Origin: Solirubrobacter taibaiensis
GTDB lineage: Bacteria; Actinomycetota; Thermoleophilia; Solirubrobacterales; Solirubrobacteraceae
Reading direction: 5' to 3'
DNA length: 44,431 nt
Assembly (NCBI GenBank): GCA_027587225.1
Contig: JAPDDQ010000054.1
Coordinates: forward strand, 1-44,431
The notes under the pieces were generated by a model that was not told the origin of the DNA, did not search any database, and saw only the letters and a list, made by a program, of their open reading frames with translations. A program made the position numbers and the translations under genes. Shown piece after piece: positions 1 through 7,736 of the stretch (its first letter is position 1; each line of letters opens with the position of its first letter).

Positions 1-2
1 CG

Positions 3-1754
3 GCGGGTGGCGACGGCGCGGGCACGGCCGGCGCAGGCACGGCCGGTGCGGGCGCGGCCGGCTCGGGCGAGAGCGGGCGGGGTGCGCGGCTGGAGGCGGC
101 GCTGTTCGCGGCGCAGCGGGCGTTGCGGTCGCTGGAGGCCGTCGGCTGGGAGGTGGAGGCGCTCGATGCGCGGCTGATCGCCGGGCGCGCGGCGCTCGAG
201 CTCGGACAGCCGCGGCTGGCGCGGCGGCAGCTCGAGCTCGCGGCGGCCGGGCGCGACCGCGGGCCGGTGCAGGTCCGGACGCGCGGATGGCACGCCGCGG
301 CGCTGGTGCGGCTGTCGCAAGGCGATCGGCGCGGGGCGAGCGCGGCGGTCGCGGCCGGGTTGCGCGCGCTCGAGGCGCACCGGATGACGCTCGGGGCGAC
401 CGAACTGCGCGCGCACGCGTCGGGGCACGGTGAGGAGCTCGCGACGCTCGGGCTGCGCCTCGCGATCGAGTCCGGCTCGGCCGCGCGCGTGCTGACCGCC
501 GCGGAACGCCGGCGCGCCGCGGGCCTGATGCTGCGCCCGGCGCGCCCGCCCGACGACGAGGCACTGGCCCACGACCTGCAGGAGCTCCGGCGCGTGTCCG
601 CCGCGCTCGACGTCGCGCTGCGCGAGGGCCGCCGCGAGCCCGAGTTGCTCCGCCGCCAGGCCGCGCTCGAACGGTCCGTGCGCCGCCGCGCGCTCCGCGC
701 CCGCGGAGCCGCGCCGCACCCGCGCGTGGTCGATGAGGGTGTGCGGCGGGAGAGCGGGGTGTTCCAGCTCGAGGAGCCCGCGCCGTCGCCGAGCACGCTC
801 GCGGACGCGCTCGGGGAGCGGGCGGTGGTGGAGTTCGTGGCGCTCGACGGGGACCTGTTCGCCGTCACGCTGGTGGGCGGGCGGGCCCGGCTCCACCGGT
901 TGGGCGCCGAGGCGCAGGTGGAGAAGGAGGTCGGGAGCTTGCGGTTCGGGCTGCGCAACCTGGCGACCTCGAGGACCGGGAGCCGGGCGGCGGAGGGGAT
1001 GGCGCAGGTGGTCGCGACCGTGGCGGAGCGGCTCGACGCGCTCCTGCTGCAGCCGCTGCACCTCGGCGACCGGCCGCTCGTGCTCGTGCCGACGGGCGCA
1101 CTGCACGCGCTGCCGTGGTCGATGCTGCCGAGCCTCGCGGAGCGGCCGGTGGCGGTGGCGCCTTCGCTCCGGCTCTGGCACCGGGCGGCGACCGAGCCGC
1201 AGCCGGCGCATCCGAAGCGGGTGTTCGTCGCCGGTCCGCGCCTGCCGGCCGCGACGGAGGAGGTCGAGGTGCTGGCTCAGCGACACCCCGAGGCGCTGAC
1301 GCTCACGCACGCCGACGCCACCGTGGACAACGTGGCGCGCGCGCTCGACGGCGCGGACTCGGTGCACGTCGCCGCGCACGGCCGGTTCCGGGACGACAAC
1401 CCGCTGTTCTGCAGCCTGGAGCTCGCGGACGGGAACGTCACGGTCTACGACCTCGAGCGCCTGCGCAAGGTGCCGCAGCGGATCGTCCTGTCCAGCTGCG
1501 AATCCGGCCTGTCCGCTGTGCACGCGGGTGACGAGCTGATGGGGTTCACGGCGGCGTTGTTCGCGCTCGGCACGTGCACGATCTTCGCCGCGGTCGTGCC
1601 CGTCCCGGACGAGGCCACGAAGGGCCTGATGCTGGCGCTGGACGAAGAGTTGACGAAGGGCACGCAGCCCGCGCAGGCACTGGTGAACGCGCGGCGCGAT
1701 AAAGCGAAGATGAGCGTCGCGGCCGCGGCGTTCGTCTGTTTCGGAGCGGGCTGA
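3..1754 (+). CDS. CHAT-domain caspase-like protein (5' partial)
   Basis: The reading frame is open to the left window edge, so the true start lies outside; the TTG at 123 is only an internal candidate. The first visible residues are a Gly/Ala/Thr low-complexity linker (about 3-65) with GAGTA-like repeats. A helical, Arg/Ala-rich region of TPR-like character follows. The C-terminal half is a CHAT domain (clan CD, caspase/separase fold) with the typical LHALPWSMLPS segment. The likely catalytic dyad is His in VHVAAHGRF (residue 419 counted from 123) and Cys in SSCESG (residue 459). CHAT proteins are proteases often linked to bacterial regulated cell death or conflict systems; no partner or substrate is visible here. 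Signal peptidase follows after 14 bases. CHAT assignment is strong; biological role unknown. Confidence 0.88.
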   Translation, partial: AGGDGAGTAGAGTAGAGAAGSGESGRGARLEAALFAAQRALRSLEAVGWEVEALDARLIAGRAALELGQPRLARRQLELAAAGRDRGPVQVRTRGWHAAALVRLSQGDRRGASAAVAAGLRALEAHRMTLGATELRAHASGHGEELATLGLRLAIESGSAARVLTAAERRRAAGLMLRPARPPDDEALAHDLQELRRVSAALDVALREGRREPELLRRQAALERSVRRRALRARGAAPHPRVVDEGVRRESGVFQLEEPAPSPSTLADALGERAVVEFVALDGDLFAVTLVGGRARLHRLGAEAQVEKEVGSLRFGLRNLATSRTGSRAAEGMAQVVATVAERLDALLLQPLHLGDRPLVLVPTGALHALPWSMLPSLAERPVAVAPSLRLWHRAATEPQPAHPKRVFVAGPRLPAATEEVEVLAQRHPEALTLTHADATVDNVARALDGADSVHVAAHGRFRDDNPLFCSLELADGNVTVYDLERLRKVPQRIVLSSCESGLSAVHAGDELMGFTAALFALGTCTIFAAVVPVPDEATKGLMLALDEELTKGTQPAQALVNARRDKAKMSVAAAAFVCFGAG

Positions 1755-1755
1755 C

Positions 1756-1761
1756 TACCCT
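1756..1761 (+). promoter_or_regulatory. -10 element of a probable leaderless promoter for lepB
   Basis: TACCCT fits the actinobacterial TANNNT -10 consensus and is followed by exactly 7 bases and then the GTG start at 1769. This is the spacing expected if transcription starts at the first base of the start codon. No Shine-Dalgarno sequence is present. The same spacing recurs at 14689, 22312 and 32932. Confidence 0.5.
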
Positions 1762-1768
1762 TCGGACC

Positions 1769-2389
1769 GTGAAGACGAAGCCGCTCCGCTCGACGGTCGA
1801 GCTCATCCTGACCGTCGCGGTGGCGTTGTTCTTCGCCCTGACGATCCAGGCGTTCGCCGTCAAGCCCTACCGCATCCCGTCCGAGTCGATGGTGCCCACC
1901 CTGGAGAAGGGTCAGCGCATCCTCGTCAACCGGTTCAGCCACAAGATCGGAGGCGACCCCAAGCTCGGGGACGTCACGGTGTTCACCCCGCCGGAGGGCG
2001 CCGAGATCAACGAGTGCGGGAACTCGGGCCAAGGCCCGTACTACGACGGTGGCGCCGAAGCCCGTCAGTCGTGCTCGCAGCCCACCGGCGAGAAGGCGGA
2101 CACGACGTTCGTCAAGCGCGTCGTCGGCATGCCGGGCGACACGATCGCGGTCGTCAACGGGCGCGTGATCCGCAACGGCAAACGCACCGACGAGCCGTTC
2201 GCGTCCGAGTGCGCGGGCCCGGAGTGCAACCTGAACGAGATCAAGGTCCCCGCGGGCACGTACTTCATGATGGGCGACAACCGCGGCAACTCCGCCGACA
2301 GCCGCTTCTGGGGCCCGGTGCCGCGCAAGTGGGTCATCGGCAAGGCGGTCGCCACCTACTGGCCGCCGCAGGAGATGGGCGGGGTCTAG
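1769..2389 (+). CDS. lepB: Signal peptidase I
   Basis: Type I signal peptidase, a membrane serine protease that removes Sec/Tat signal peptides on the outer face of the cytoplasmic membrane. A single N-terminal transmembrane helix spans about residues 8-30. The catalytic serine is Ser40 in the PSESMVPTL box. The general-base lysine is Lys116 in FVKRVVGMPGD. The C-terminal MMGDNRGNSADSRFWGPV box is canonical. Four extra cysteines (two around 83-102, two in an ECAGPEC-like stretch) sit in the extracytoplasmic domain and may form disulfides. The length of 206 residues is typical of Gram-positive type I enzymes. GTG at 1769 is chosen because it sits just before the TM helix and 7 bases after a TANNNT element. 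Many neighbours encode secreted substrates. Confidence 0.96.
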   Translation: MKTKPLRSTVELILTVAVALFFALTIQAFAVKPYRIPSESMVPTLEKGQRILVNRFSHKIGGDPKLGDVTVFTPPEGAEINECGNSGQGPYYDGGAEARQSCSQPTGEKADTTFVKRVVGMPGDTIAVVNGRVIRNGKRTDEPFASECAGPECNLNEIKVPAGTYFMMGDNRGNSADSRFWGPVPRKWVIGKAVATYWPPQEMGGV

Positions 2390-2405
2390 GCGATCGAACG
2401 CGGCA

Positions 2406-2459
2406 GCCGGCTTCGCCGGCGCCATGCGCGATCGCTTGGAGATCGCTTCGCGGATCTCC
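2406..2459 (+). terminator. Two consecutive hairpins after lepB, possible terminator
   Basis: Two inverted repeats lie in the 134-base gap after lepB. The first is GCCGGC-TTC-GCCGGC at 2406-2420. The second is GGAGATC ... GATCTCC at 2438-2444 and 2453-2459 with an 8-base loop. No T-tract follows, so an intrinsic terminator of the classic kind is not shown. High-GC actinobacteria often use hairpins without U-tracts. Confidence 0.35.
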
Positions 2460-2523
2460 GACCCACTCGCGGACTAGGGCTTCCCCCGATGCGCGCGCCC
2501 GCGCGGCGCCCGACCATCGGGGG

Positions 2524-3852
2524 ATGCTGATCACGGACCGCAGCGCATCTGACGTAGAAGCCCTCCGCGCCCGCCTCCACGGCGAGGTCTTCGGCCCCGA
2601 CGACGCCGGATACGACGACCACCGCAAGCCGTGGAACCGCGCCGTCGATCAGCGCCCCGCGGCCGTCGCCTTCCCGCGCACCGACGCGGACGTGATCGCG
2701 CTCGTGGAGTTCGCCACCGAACGCGGCTTCGAGCTCGCGCCGCAGGCCACGGGCCACGGCGCGGGGGCGGCCGGCTCGCTCGAGCGCACGATCCTCGTCG
2801 CCACCAAGCACATGCGCGGCGTGCGGATCGACCCCACCACGCGGATCGCCCGCGTGCGGGCGGGCAACGTGTGGAGCGACGTCACCGTCCCCGCGGCCCT
2901 GTACGGCCTCGCCCCGCTGGCGGGCAGCGCGCCGGACGTCGGCATCGTCGGCTACACGCTCGGCGGTGGTCTGGGCTGGCTCGCCCGCGCGCACGGCTGG
3001 GCGTGCAACAGCGTCACGGCGATCGAGATCGTGACCGCCGAAGGCCGGCTCGTCCGCACCGACACCCGCACCGAGCCGGAGCTGTTCTGGGCCCTGCGCG
3101 GCGGCGGAAGCAGCTACGGCATCGTCACGGCGATCGAGTTCGAGCTCTACCCGGTGACCGAGCTCCACGCCGGCGCGCTCCTGTTTCCCGGCGCCCGCGC
3201 CCAGGAAGTCTTCACCGCCTGGCGTGATTGGACGCGCACCGTGCCGGACGCGGTCACGTCGCTGTGCCGCCTCGTCAGCCCACCCGGGGGCGACCCGATC
3301 GTGCTGGTGGAGGTCGCGATGCTCGGCGACGACACGCCGCTCGCCCCGCTGCGCGCCCTGCAGCCGGTCGCCGACCTCGTCGCCCCGATGACGCCGGACC
3401 GCCTGACCGAGATCCACAATGACCCGAAGGAGCCGAGCGCCGGCGTCTCCGGCCACCGGCTGCTGAACGACGTCCCGGACGGCGCGCTCGCGCAGCTGAT
3501 CGACCACGCCGGCGGCGCGCTCGTCAGCGTCGAGCTCCGTCACCTGGGCGGGATGCTCTCCCGCGGCAGTGTCTGCAACGGCGCGCTGAACGATGTGAAG
3601 GCCGAGTTCGCGCTGTTCGCCGTCGGTCTCGTGCCGGACGCGCAGGCGGCGATGACCGTCGACACCGCGCTCGCGCGCCTCACCGACGCGCTGGAGCCGT
3701 GGGACGCGGGCCGCGCGCTCGTGAACTTCACCGAGAAGGCGGTCCGCTTCCACGACGGCTTCACCCAGCACCGCCTGCGTGCGCTCAAGGCGCAGCTCGA
3801 CGGTGCCGGGATGTTCGCCGGTCGCCCTACGGGTTCGTCGTCGAGAGCGTGA
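2524..3852 (+). CDS. FAD-linked oxidoreductase (PCMH/VAO family)
   Basis: Oxidoreductase with an N-terminal PCMH-type FAD-binding domain. Residues 45-130 contain the pyrophosphate-binding stretch with the conserved Gly-His (TGHGAGAAGS, His78), the usual site of 8-alpha-histidyl FAD attachment. The GYTLGGGLGWLARAHG segment follows and has no cysteine at the berberine-bridge-enzyme position, so at most one covalent FAD link is expected. A substrate-binding domain makes up residues 200-430. The canonical BBE C-terminus (N-Y-x-R-L motif) is not clear, and the tail after DGAGMF looks non-canonical. The ATG at 2524 gives a protein starting just before the FAD domain. The 3' end overlaps the convergent carboxypeptidase gene by 26 bases. 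Substrate cannot be told from sequence. Confidence 0.87.
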   Translation: MLITDRSASDVEALRARLHGEVFGPDDAGYDDHRKPWNRAVDQRPAAVAFPRTDADVIALVEFATERGFELAPQATGHGAGAAGSLERTILVATKHMRGVRIDPTTRIARVRAGNVWSDVTVPAALYGLAPLAGSAPDVGIVGYTLGGGLGWLARAHGWACNSVTAIEIVTAEGRLVRTDTRTEPELFWALRGGGSSYGIVTAIEFELYPVTELHAGALLFPGARAQEVFTAWRDWTRTVPDAVTSLCRLVSPPGGDPIVLVEVAMLGDDTPLAPLRALQPVADLVAPMTPDRLTEIHNDPKEPSAGVSGHRLLNDVPDGALAQLIDHAGGALVSVELRHLGGMLSRGSVCNGALNDVKAEFALFAVGLVPDAQAAMTVDTALARLTDALEPWDAGRALVNFTEKAVRFHDGFTQHRLRALKAQLDGAGMFAGRPTGSSSRA

Positions 3853-5725
3853 ACGTCAGCGTCTTCGAGTAGCTGCCGGTACGCAGCGGCTCGTTGGCGG
3901 CGATCGCCTGCTTGAACGTGACCGTGGCGGCGTCGTTGGACACCGGGCCGGAGTACGTCTTGACGACGCCCAGCCCCTCCAGCGGGGTCGCCAGCGCGAA
4001 CGCGCCGTTGACGAGCTTGCCCGGGTTGGCGCCGGTGTCGGCGACCGACAGGGTCGCGTCACCGGCGGTCGAGATCACGTTCGCGGTCGTGGAGGCCGAG
4101 TACGTGTTCGCGACACCCGGGACGAACGCGCCGAAGGACGCGGGCGCACCCATCGTGAGCGAGAGCGTCGCCGGCACGGTGCCGCCGACGCCGCCCTCGG
4201 TGCACAGCGACAGGTCGGCCGTCTGGCCCTTGTCGACCAGGACCTGCTTGGTGTCCACGACCGTGCCGTCCGGCTTCGCGCAGGTGAGCGTCCAGCTCTC
4301 CTGGTAGTAGCCGCTCGGGCCCGGGACCATGCCCTCGGCGCGGTACGGCGGGACCGGGCGCACGGACGGGTTCACGTGGAACGCGAACTTGCCGCTCGCC
4401 GGGACCCGCATCCAGGACTCGAGGTGCGTCGGGATGGCCTGCGGCGCCGAGAACGTGACCGGCGTCGTGTTGTTGCGGATCGTGTTCGTGTACAGGTTGA
4501 AGTCCTTGGTGACCTTCAGCGTGTAGCCGGCCGGAGCCGTGCCGTTGATCACGGAGTGGCCGCCGGCGATCGTCGCGTAGGCGAGCGACGTGTAGAAGGC
4601 GTCACGCATCGCGTGGCCGCTGTACGCCGTCTTGATGTCCGCGGCCGCGTCGGCCGGCACGAAGCCGGTGTAGTCGCCCGTGGTGCAGTTGACGTAGTTC
4701 GGGGCCTTGCCGGCCTTGTTGGTGGCCGAGGCGCGGTTGCAGGTGCTCGAGCCGCCGACGGTCTCCGGCGTCACGGCGAAGCCGCGCGTCGCGTAGTAGG
4801 ACCAGTCGATCGTCTCGCCCGACGTCTCGTAGTCGTGCGCGGAGTCGCGGACGTTGGTGTAGCCGTTGTTGGTGGCGGCGGCCATCGCGACGGAGAGGCC
4901 ACGGATGGACTCCAGGTCGGCGGGGAAGCCGGCCGCGACCTCGAGGCCCGGGTAGAAGAACGCGTGCGAGTTGTTGTGGTTCGTGAGCAGCGCCACGACC
5001 TGGTTGCTCTTCACGATGTCCATCGTGTTCTGGACCTCGGGCTCGGAGCCCGGGCCGAGGCCGCGCGCGGCGAACGTGACGCCGATGTTCGAGCCCCAGC
5101 CGAACGGATAGTTGCGGTTCATGTCGACGCCGGTGGTGACGCACGTCGAGCCCGCGGGCGGGGCCGTGATGCCACCGCAGTTGGCGCGGCGGTTGCGCAC
5201 CCAGCCGTCGACGTTGACGACGGGGATGACGATCATGCGCGTCTTGTCCAGCAGCGCCTTGACCTTCGGGTTCGTCTTGGACGTGTTGATCACGTCGTAG
5301 ATGAACTCGAGCGTGTGCTCGCCCGCGGCCCACTCGTCACCGTGGATCGAGCCCATCATGAAGTAGACCGGCTTGCCGTCGTAGTTGCCGACGTCGTTGG
5401 TGATCTCGACGTACTTGATGTCGCGACCCTCGACGCTCTTGCGCGGAGCGGTCTTGAGCGAGACGAGCGTCGGGTTGGCCGACGCGAGGTTCGCCAACTC
5501 CTGGTTGATCTGGTCGTAGGTGCGGTAGCCGAAGTTCTCGGTGGTGCCCACGGTCGGCGACACGACGCGCCCGGACGGCATCGTGGTCAGCGGCGTGAGG
5601 CCGAGGTCCTTGAACGCGGCGACCGCCGCGTCGACGTTCGGCTCGGCCGACGCGACCGCCGGCATGGCACATCCAACGAGCGCAGCCGCGACGGCAGCGC
5701 CCATGACCCTAGTTCTGAGCGACAT
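3827..5725 (-). CDS. Secreted M14 zinc carboxypeptidase
   Basis: Peptidase M14 (carboxypeptidase A fold), exported. The N-terminus has a signal peptide ending ASA-E near residue 28; a Leu-Val-Gly-Cys at 16-19 could alternatively be a lipobox. Zinc ligands are His128 and Glu131 in SIHGDE, with His250 in TNHNNSH as the likely third ligand. DMNRNYPFGW supplies substrate-binding Asn/Arg. Glu321 in TPETVGG is the likely catalytic glutamate. The last ~110 residues form a separate beta-rich domain of a kind common in secreted proteins of this group. ATG at 5725 is preferred over 5737 because GAGGGGG precedes it. It is transcribed alone, with a sigma70-like promoter at 5779-5807. Confidence 0.94.
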   Translation of the reverse strand: MSLRTRVMGAAVAAALVGCAMPAVASAEPNVDAAVAAFKDLGLTPLTTMPSGRVVSPTVGTTENFGYRTYDQINQELANLASANPTLVSLKTAPRKSVEGRDIKYVEITNDVGNYDGKPVYFMMGSIHGDEWAAGEHTLEFIYDVINTSKTNPKVKALLDKTRMIVIPVVNVDGWVRNRRANCGGITAPPAGSTCVTTGVDMNRNYPFGWGSNIGVTFAARGLGPGSEPEVQNTMDIVKSNQVVALLTNHNNSHAFFYPGLEVAAGFPADLESIRGLSVAMAAATNNGYTNVRDSAHDYETSGETIDWSYYATRGFAVTPETVGGSSTCNRASATNKAGKAPNYVNCTTGDYTGFVPADAAADIKTAYSGHAMRDAFYTSLAYATIAGGHSVINGTAPAGYTLKVTKDFNLYTNTIRNNTTPVTFSAPQAIPTHLESWMRVPASGKFAFHVNPSVRPVPPYRAEGMVPGPSGYYQESWTLTCAKPDGTVVDTKQVLVDKGQTADLSLCTEGGVGGTVPATLSLTMGAPASFGAFVPGVANTYSASTTANVISTAGDATLSVADTGANPGKLVNGAFALATPLEGLGVVKTYSGPVSNDAATVTFKQAIAANEPLRTGSYSKTLTFTLSTTNP

Positions 5726-5778
5726 GGTCCCCCTCATCAGGCACCGCGCCTGGCCGCGCGTGCTTATTGGCGCGTCAG

Positions 5779-5807
5779 AACCTATGTGCCACCTAAGGCG
5801 ACTTCAA
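5779..5807 (-). promoter_or_regulatory. Probable promoter of the M14 carboxypeptidase gene
   Basis: On the minus strand TTGAAG (5802-5807) is followed by a 17-base spacer and TAGGTT (5779-5784). This is a good match to a housekeeping actinobacterial -35/TANNNT -10 pair. A transcript starting near 5772 would carry a leader of about 45 bases with the GAGGGGG ribosome binding site. Confidence 0.45.
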
Positions 5808-6433
5808 GCTTTCAGGCGCTGGGAAACCTCAACGGGCTGCGCGCCCGGGAAGGTGTACTGCGTCACCAGCCACGCCGTGCCGGGGCGCCGGACCGTGAGC
5901 CGCAGACGCCGCTCGCCCGCCGCGGAGAACGTGCGCGTGACCGCGGCGGAGCGGCGCTTGCCATTGACGCGCACGTACGCGCGAATCGTGCCCCGCGCGG
6001 GCACCCGCACGACCGCTCTGACGACGCCCCGCCGCAGGTTCGCGTCCGAGACCGCGTGGCTCTGGACCGCGACTGAGGCGAAGAACTGCGCGACTCCCGC
6101 GTGCACCTCGCCCGCGAGCGTCGCGGTGACCGGCAGCGGGAAACTCGCGACGCGACGGGGGTCCAGCGTGAGCGTCCACAGATGCCCGTCCTGCTGGGTG
6201 AGCGTGCCGATCCCGGGCGGGACGTCGACCGTCGTCGTGGGATCGGCGAAGCGCAGCGTGAGCGTCCCGCCCGGCGCCACCAGCACGTTCGGCCCCTGGG
6301 CCGCCGTCGCCGGCGCGCCCTCCCAGCCCGCGAAAGCCAGCGGACGCTCGTCGATCCACGCCTCAGGCGTCTGTGCCTGCGCGCTCGTCGCAATGGCGAG
6401 CGACGCGAGCAACAGTGCCGCACCCTTGAGCAT
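5804..6433 (-). CDS. Secreted protein of unknown function
   Basis: Starts MLKGAALLLASLAIATSAQAQ, a clear Sec signal peptide cut after AQA, giving a mature protein of about 190 residues. The remainder is predicted mostly beta-strand. A C-terminal stretch (RAVVRVPARGTIRAYVRVNGKRRSAAVTRTF...) looks like an Ig/fibronectin-like sandwich rich in Arg and Thr. No catalytic motif is recognised. The upstream Arg-rich extension to 6511 is rejected as start because it would bury the signal peptide and overlap the preceding gene. It lies 10 bases after the gene ending at 6444 on the same strand and is probably co-transcribed with it. Confidence 0.75.
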   Translation of the reverse strand: MLKGAALLLASLAIATSAQAQTPEAWIDERPLAFAGWEGAPATAAQGPNVLVAPGGTLTLRFADPTTTVDVPPGIGTLTQQDGHLWTLTLDPRRVASFPLPVTATLAGEVHAGVAQFFASVAVQSHAVSDANLRRGVVRAVVRVPARGTIRAYVRVNGKRRSAAVTRTFSAAGERRLRLTVRRPGTAWLVTQYTFPGAQPVEVSQRLKA

Positions 6434-6443
6434 CTGCGCGAGG

Positions 6444-7649
6444 CTACAGCGGGCGCTGCGCGATTTCGACCTTGGTCGGCGTGGACTGCCAGGCGAGGTA
6501 CGCGGTCTCACCGCTGAAGGCCACCGACGGCTGGTGCGGTTCCTGCTCCGGGCCGGAGACGTCCTCGGGCGCGCCGAACGCGCTGCCGTCGAACGGGACG
6601 GCCCAGATGCGGTCCTTCGCCGCGACGGCGACGACCGCCTTGCCGCCGGCCGAGGTGGCGAGGTCGCCGAGGCCGATGTCGGCGAAGCTCTGGTCCGGCG
6701 CGATCGGGGCGATGGCCTGCGGGGTGTGGATCGAGCGGCCGTTCACGAGCGCGGCCTTGATGGCGTCCGAGCCCGAGAACACGACCATGTTCGGCGCCGT
6801 CTTGACGCCGACGCCGCCGGCGATGTTGTTGTTGCCGTAGGTGTCGAGCTGCTTCGGCGCCCGGAATCCGCGCGTGGCGGTGCGGGCCGTGGCCCACGCC
6901 GATCCCTTCGCCGCCTCACCCTCGCTGATGCGTTGATCGATCCAGCCCACCACCGCGCGGCGGTCGTCACCCAGCGAGACCGACAGCTTCAGCGCCGCGT
7001 CCGTCGTGCCGAGCTCCTTCACGTCGGAGAGCCGCTCGGAGCTCGCGTACCAGTACCGGGCCTCGATCTTGCCCGCGCGGTCCCAGACGGCGAGGATGTC
7101 GCCGCCCGCGTTGGACGCCACCGCGACGGAGCGGATGCTGCCGCGGCCGGAGAGCTTCTGCGTCGGGCCGAGCGTCTGGCCCTCCTGACGCACGAGATAG
7201 ACGTATCCGGGGTCGAATGTGCCGAACACCGCGGCACCCGGTGCGGCGGCCGCACGTGCGCCGCCGGTCTTCGGCCCACGCAGGGACGTGCGCCACTGAT
7301 TGTCCGGCCCGGCGGCCTGCCCGACGAGCACGCGCTGCTCGCCGTTGGAGCCGACGTAGAGCGCGCGCTCACCGCCGGCGAACGCGCCGTAGGTGGTGTC
7401 GAAGCCGGCGGCGCCCGGCCACTCGGTCGCCTGGGCGGAGCCGTCGAGCGGCGCGCGCAGGACGGGGCGGGCGAACGTCGCGCCGGTCCCGTTGAACGCG
7501 ACGGTGCCGGCCCCGCCGGCGAAGAGGACGTGCGGAGCGGCGGTGGCCTGCGACGACACCGACACGGGCGCGCTCCACGGGGGAGCGGCGTGCGCCGCGG
7601 CGGGGAAGGCGAGCGCCGCGGTGGCGATCAGAATCCTGGGGAACTTCAT
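6444..7649 (-). CDS. Secreted protein, probably beta-propeller-like
   Basis: Signal peptide MKFPRILIATAALAFPAAAHAAP with cleavage after AHA. The 380-residue mature part is a series of short beta-rich modules with recurring patterns of the form G-x-x-V/A-V-x-W/A (for example DILAVWDRAGKIEARYW, DRRAVVGWIDQRIS and the closing GETAYLAWQSTPTK). This pattern resembles exported sialidase- or propeller-like proteins, but I do not recognise a named family. No enzyme motif is evident. It is the first gene of a two-gene leftward unit and is divergent from the cupredoxin gene, sharing an 87-base intergenic region. Confidence 0.75.
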   Translation of the reverse strand: MKFPRILIATAALAFPAAAHAAPPWSAPVSVSSQATAAPHVLFAGGAGTVAFNGTGATFARPVLRAPLDGSAQATEWPGAAGFDTTYGAFAGGERALYVGSNGEQRVLVGQAAGPDNQWRTSLRGPKTGGARAAAAPGAAVFGTFDPGYVYLVRQEGQTLGPTQKLSGRGSIRSVAVASNAGGDILAVWDRAGKIEARYWYASSERLSDVKELGTTDAALKLSVSLGDDRRAVVGWIDQRISEGEAAKGSAWATARTATRGFRAPKQLDTYGNNNIAGGVGVKTAPNMVVFSGSDAIKAALVNGRSIHTPQAIAPIAPDQSFADIGLGDLATSAGGKAVVAVAAKDRIWAVPFDGSAFGAPEDVSGPEQEPHQPSVAFSGETAYLAWQSTPTKVEIAQRPL

Positions 7650-7736
7650 ACCTCTACAGCTACTACGTCACATGAGAGTTGCGGTCCACCTTGGTGGAAG
7701 CGCGCGTCCACCCCATCGTGTTGACTTCCCCTGCAG

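Noticed and set aside
2014..2523. Upstream extension of the FAD oxidoreductase frame
   Set aside because: It overlaps lepB in another frame and encodes Arg/His-rich sequence; the domain starts right after ATG 2524.
3779..6076. 765-codon plus-strand frame across the M14 gene
   Set aside because: Antisense to a clear zinc carboxypeptidase with signal peptide; composition is Arg/Val/Asp-rich noise.
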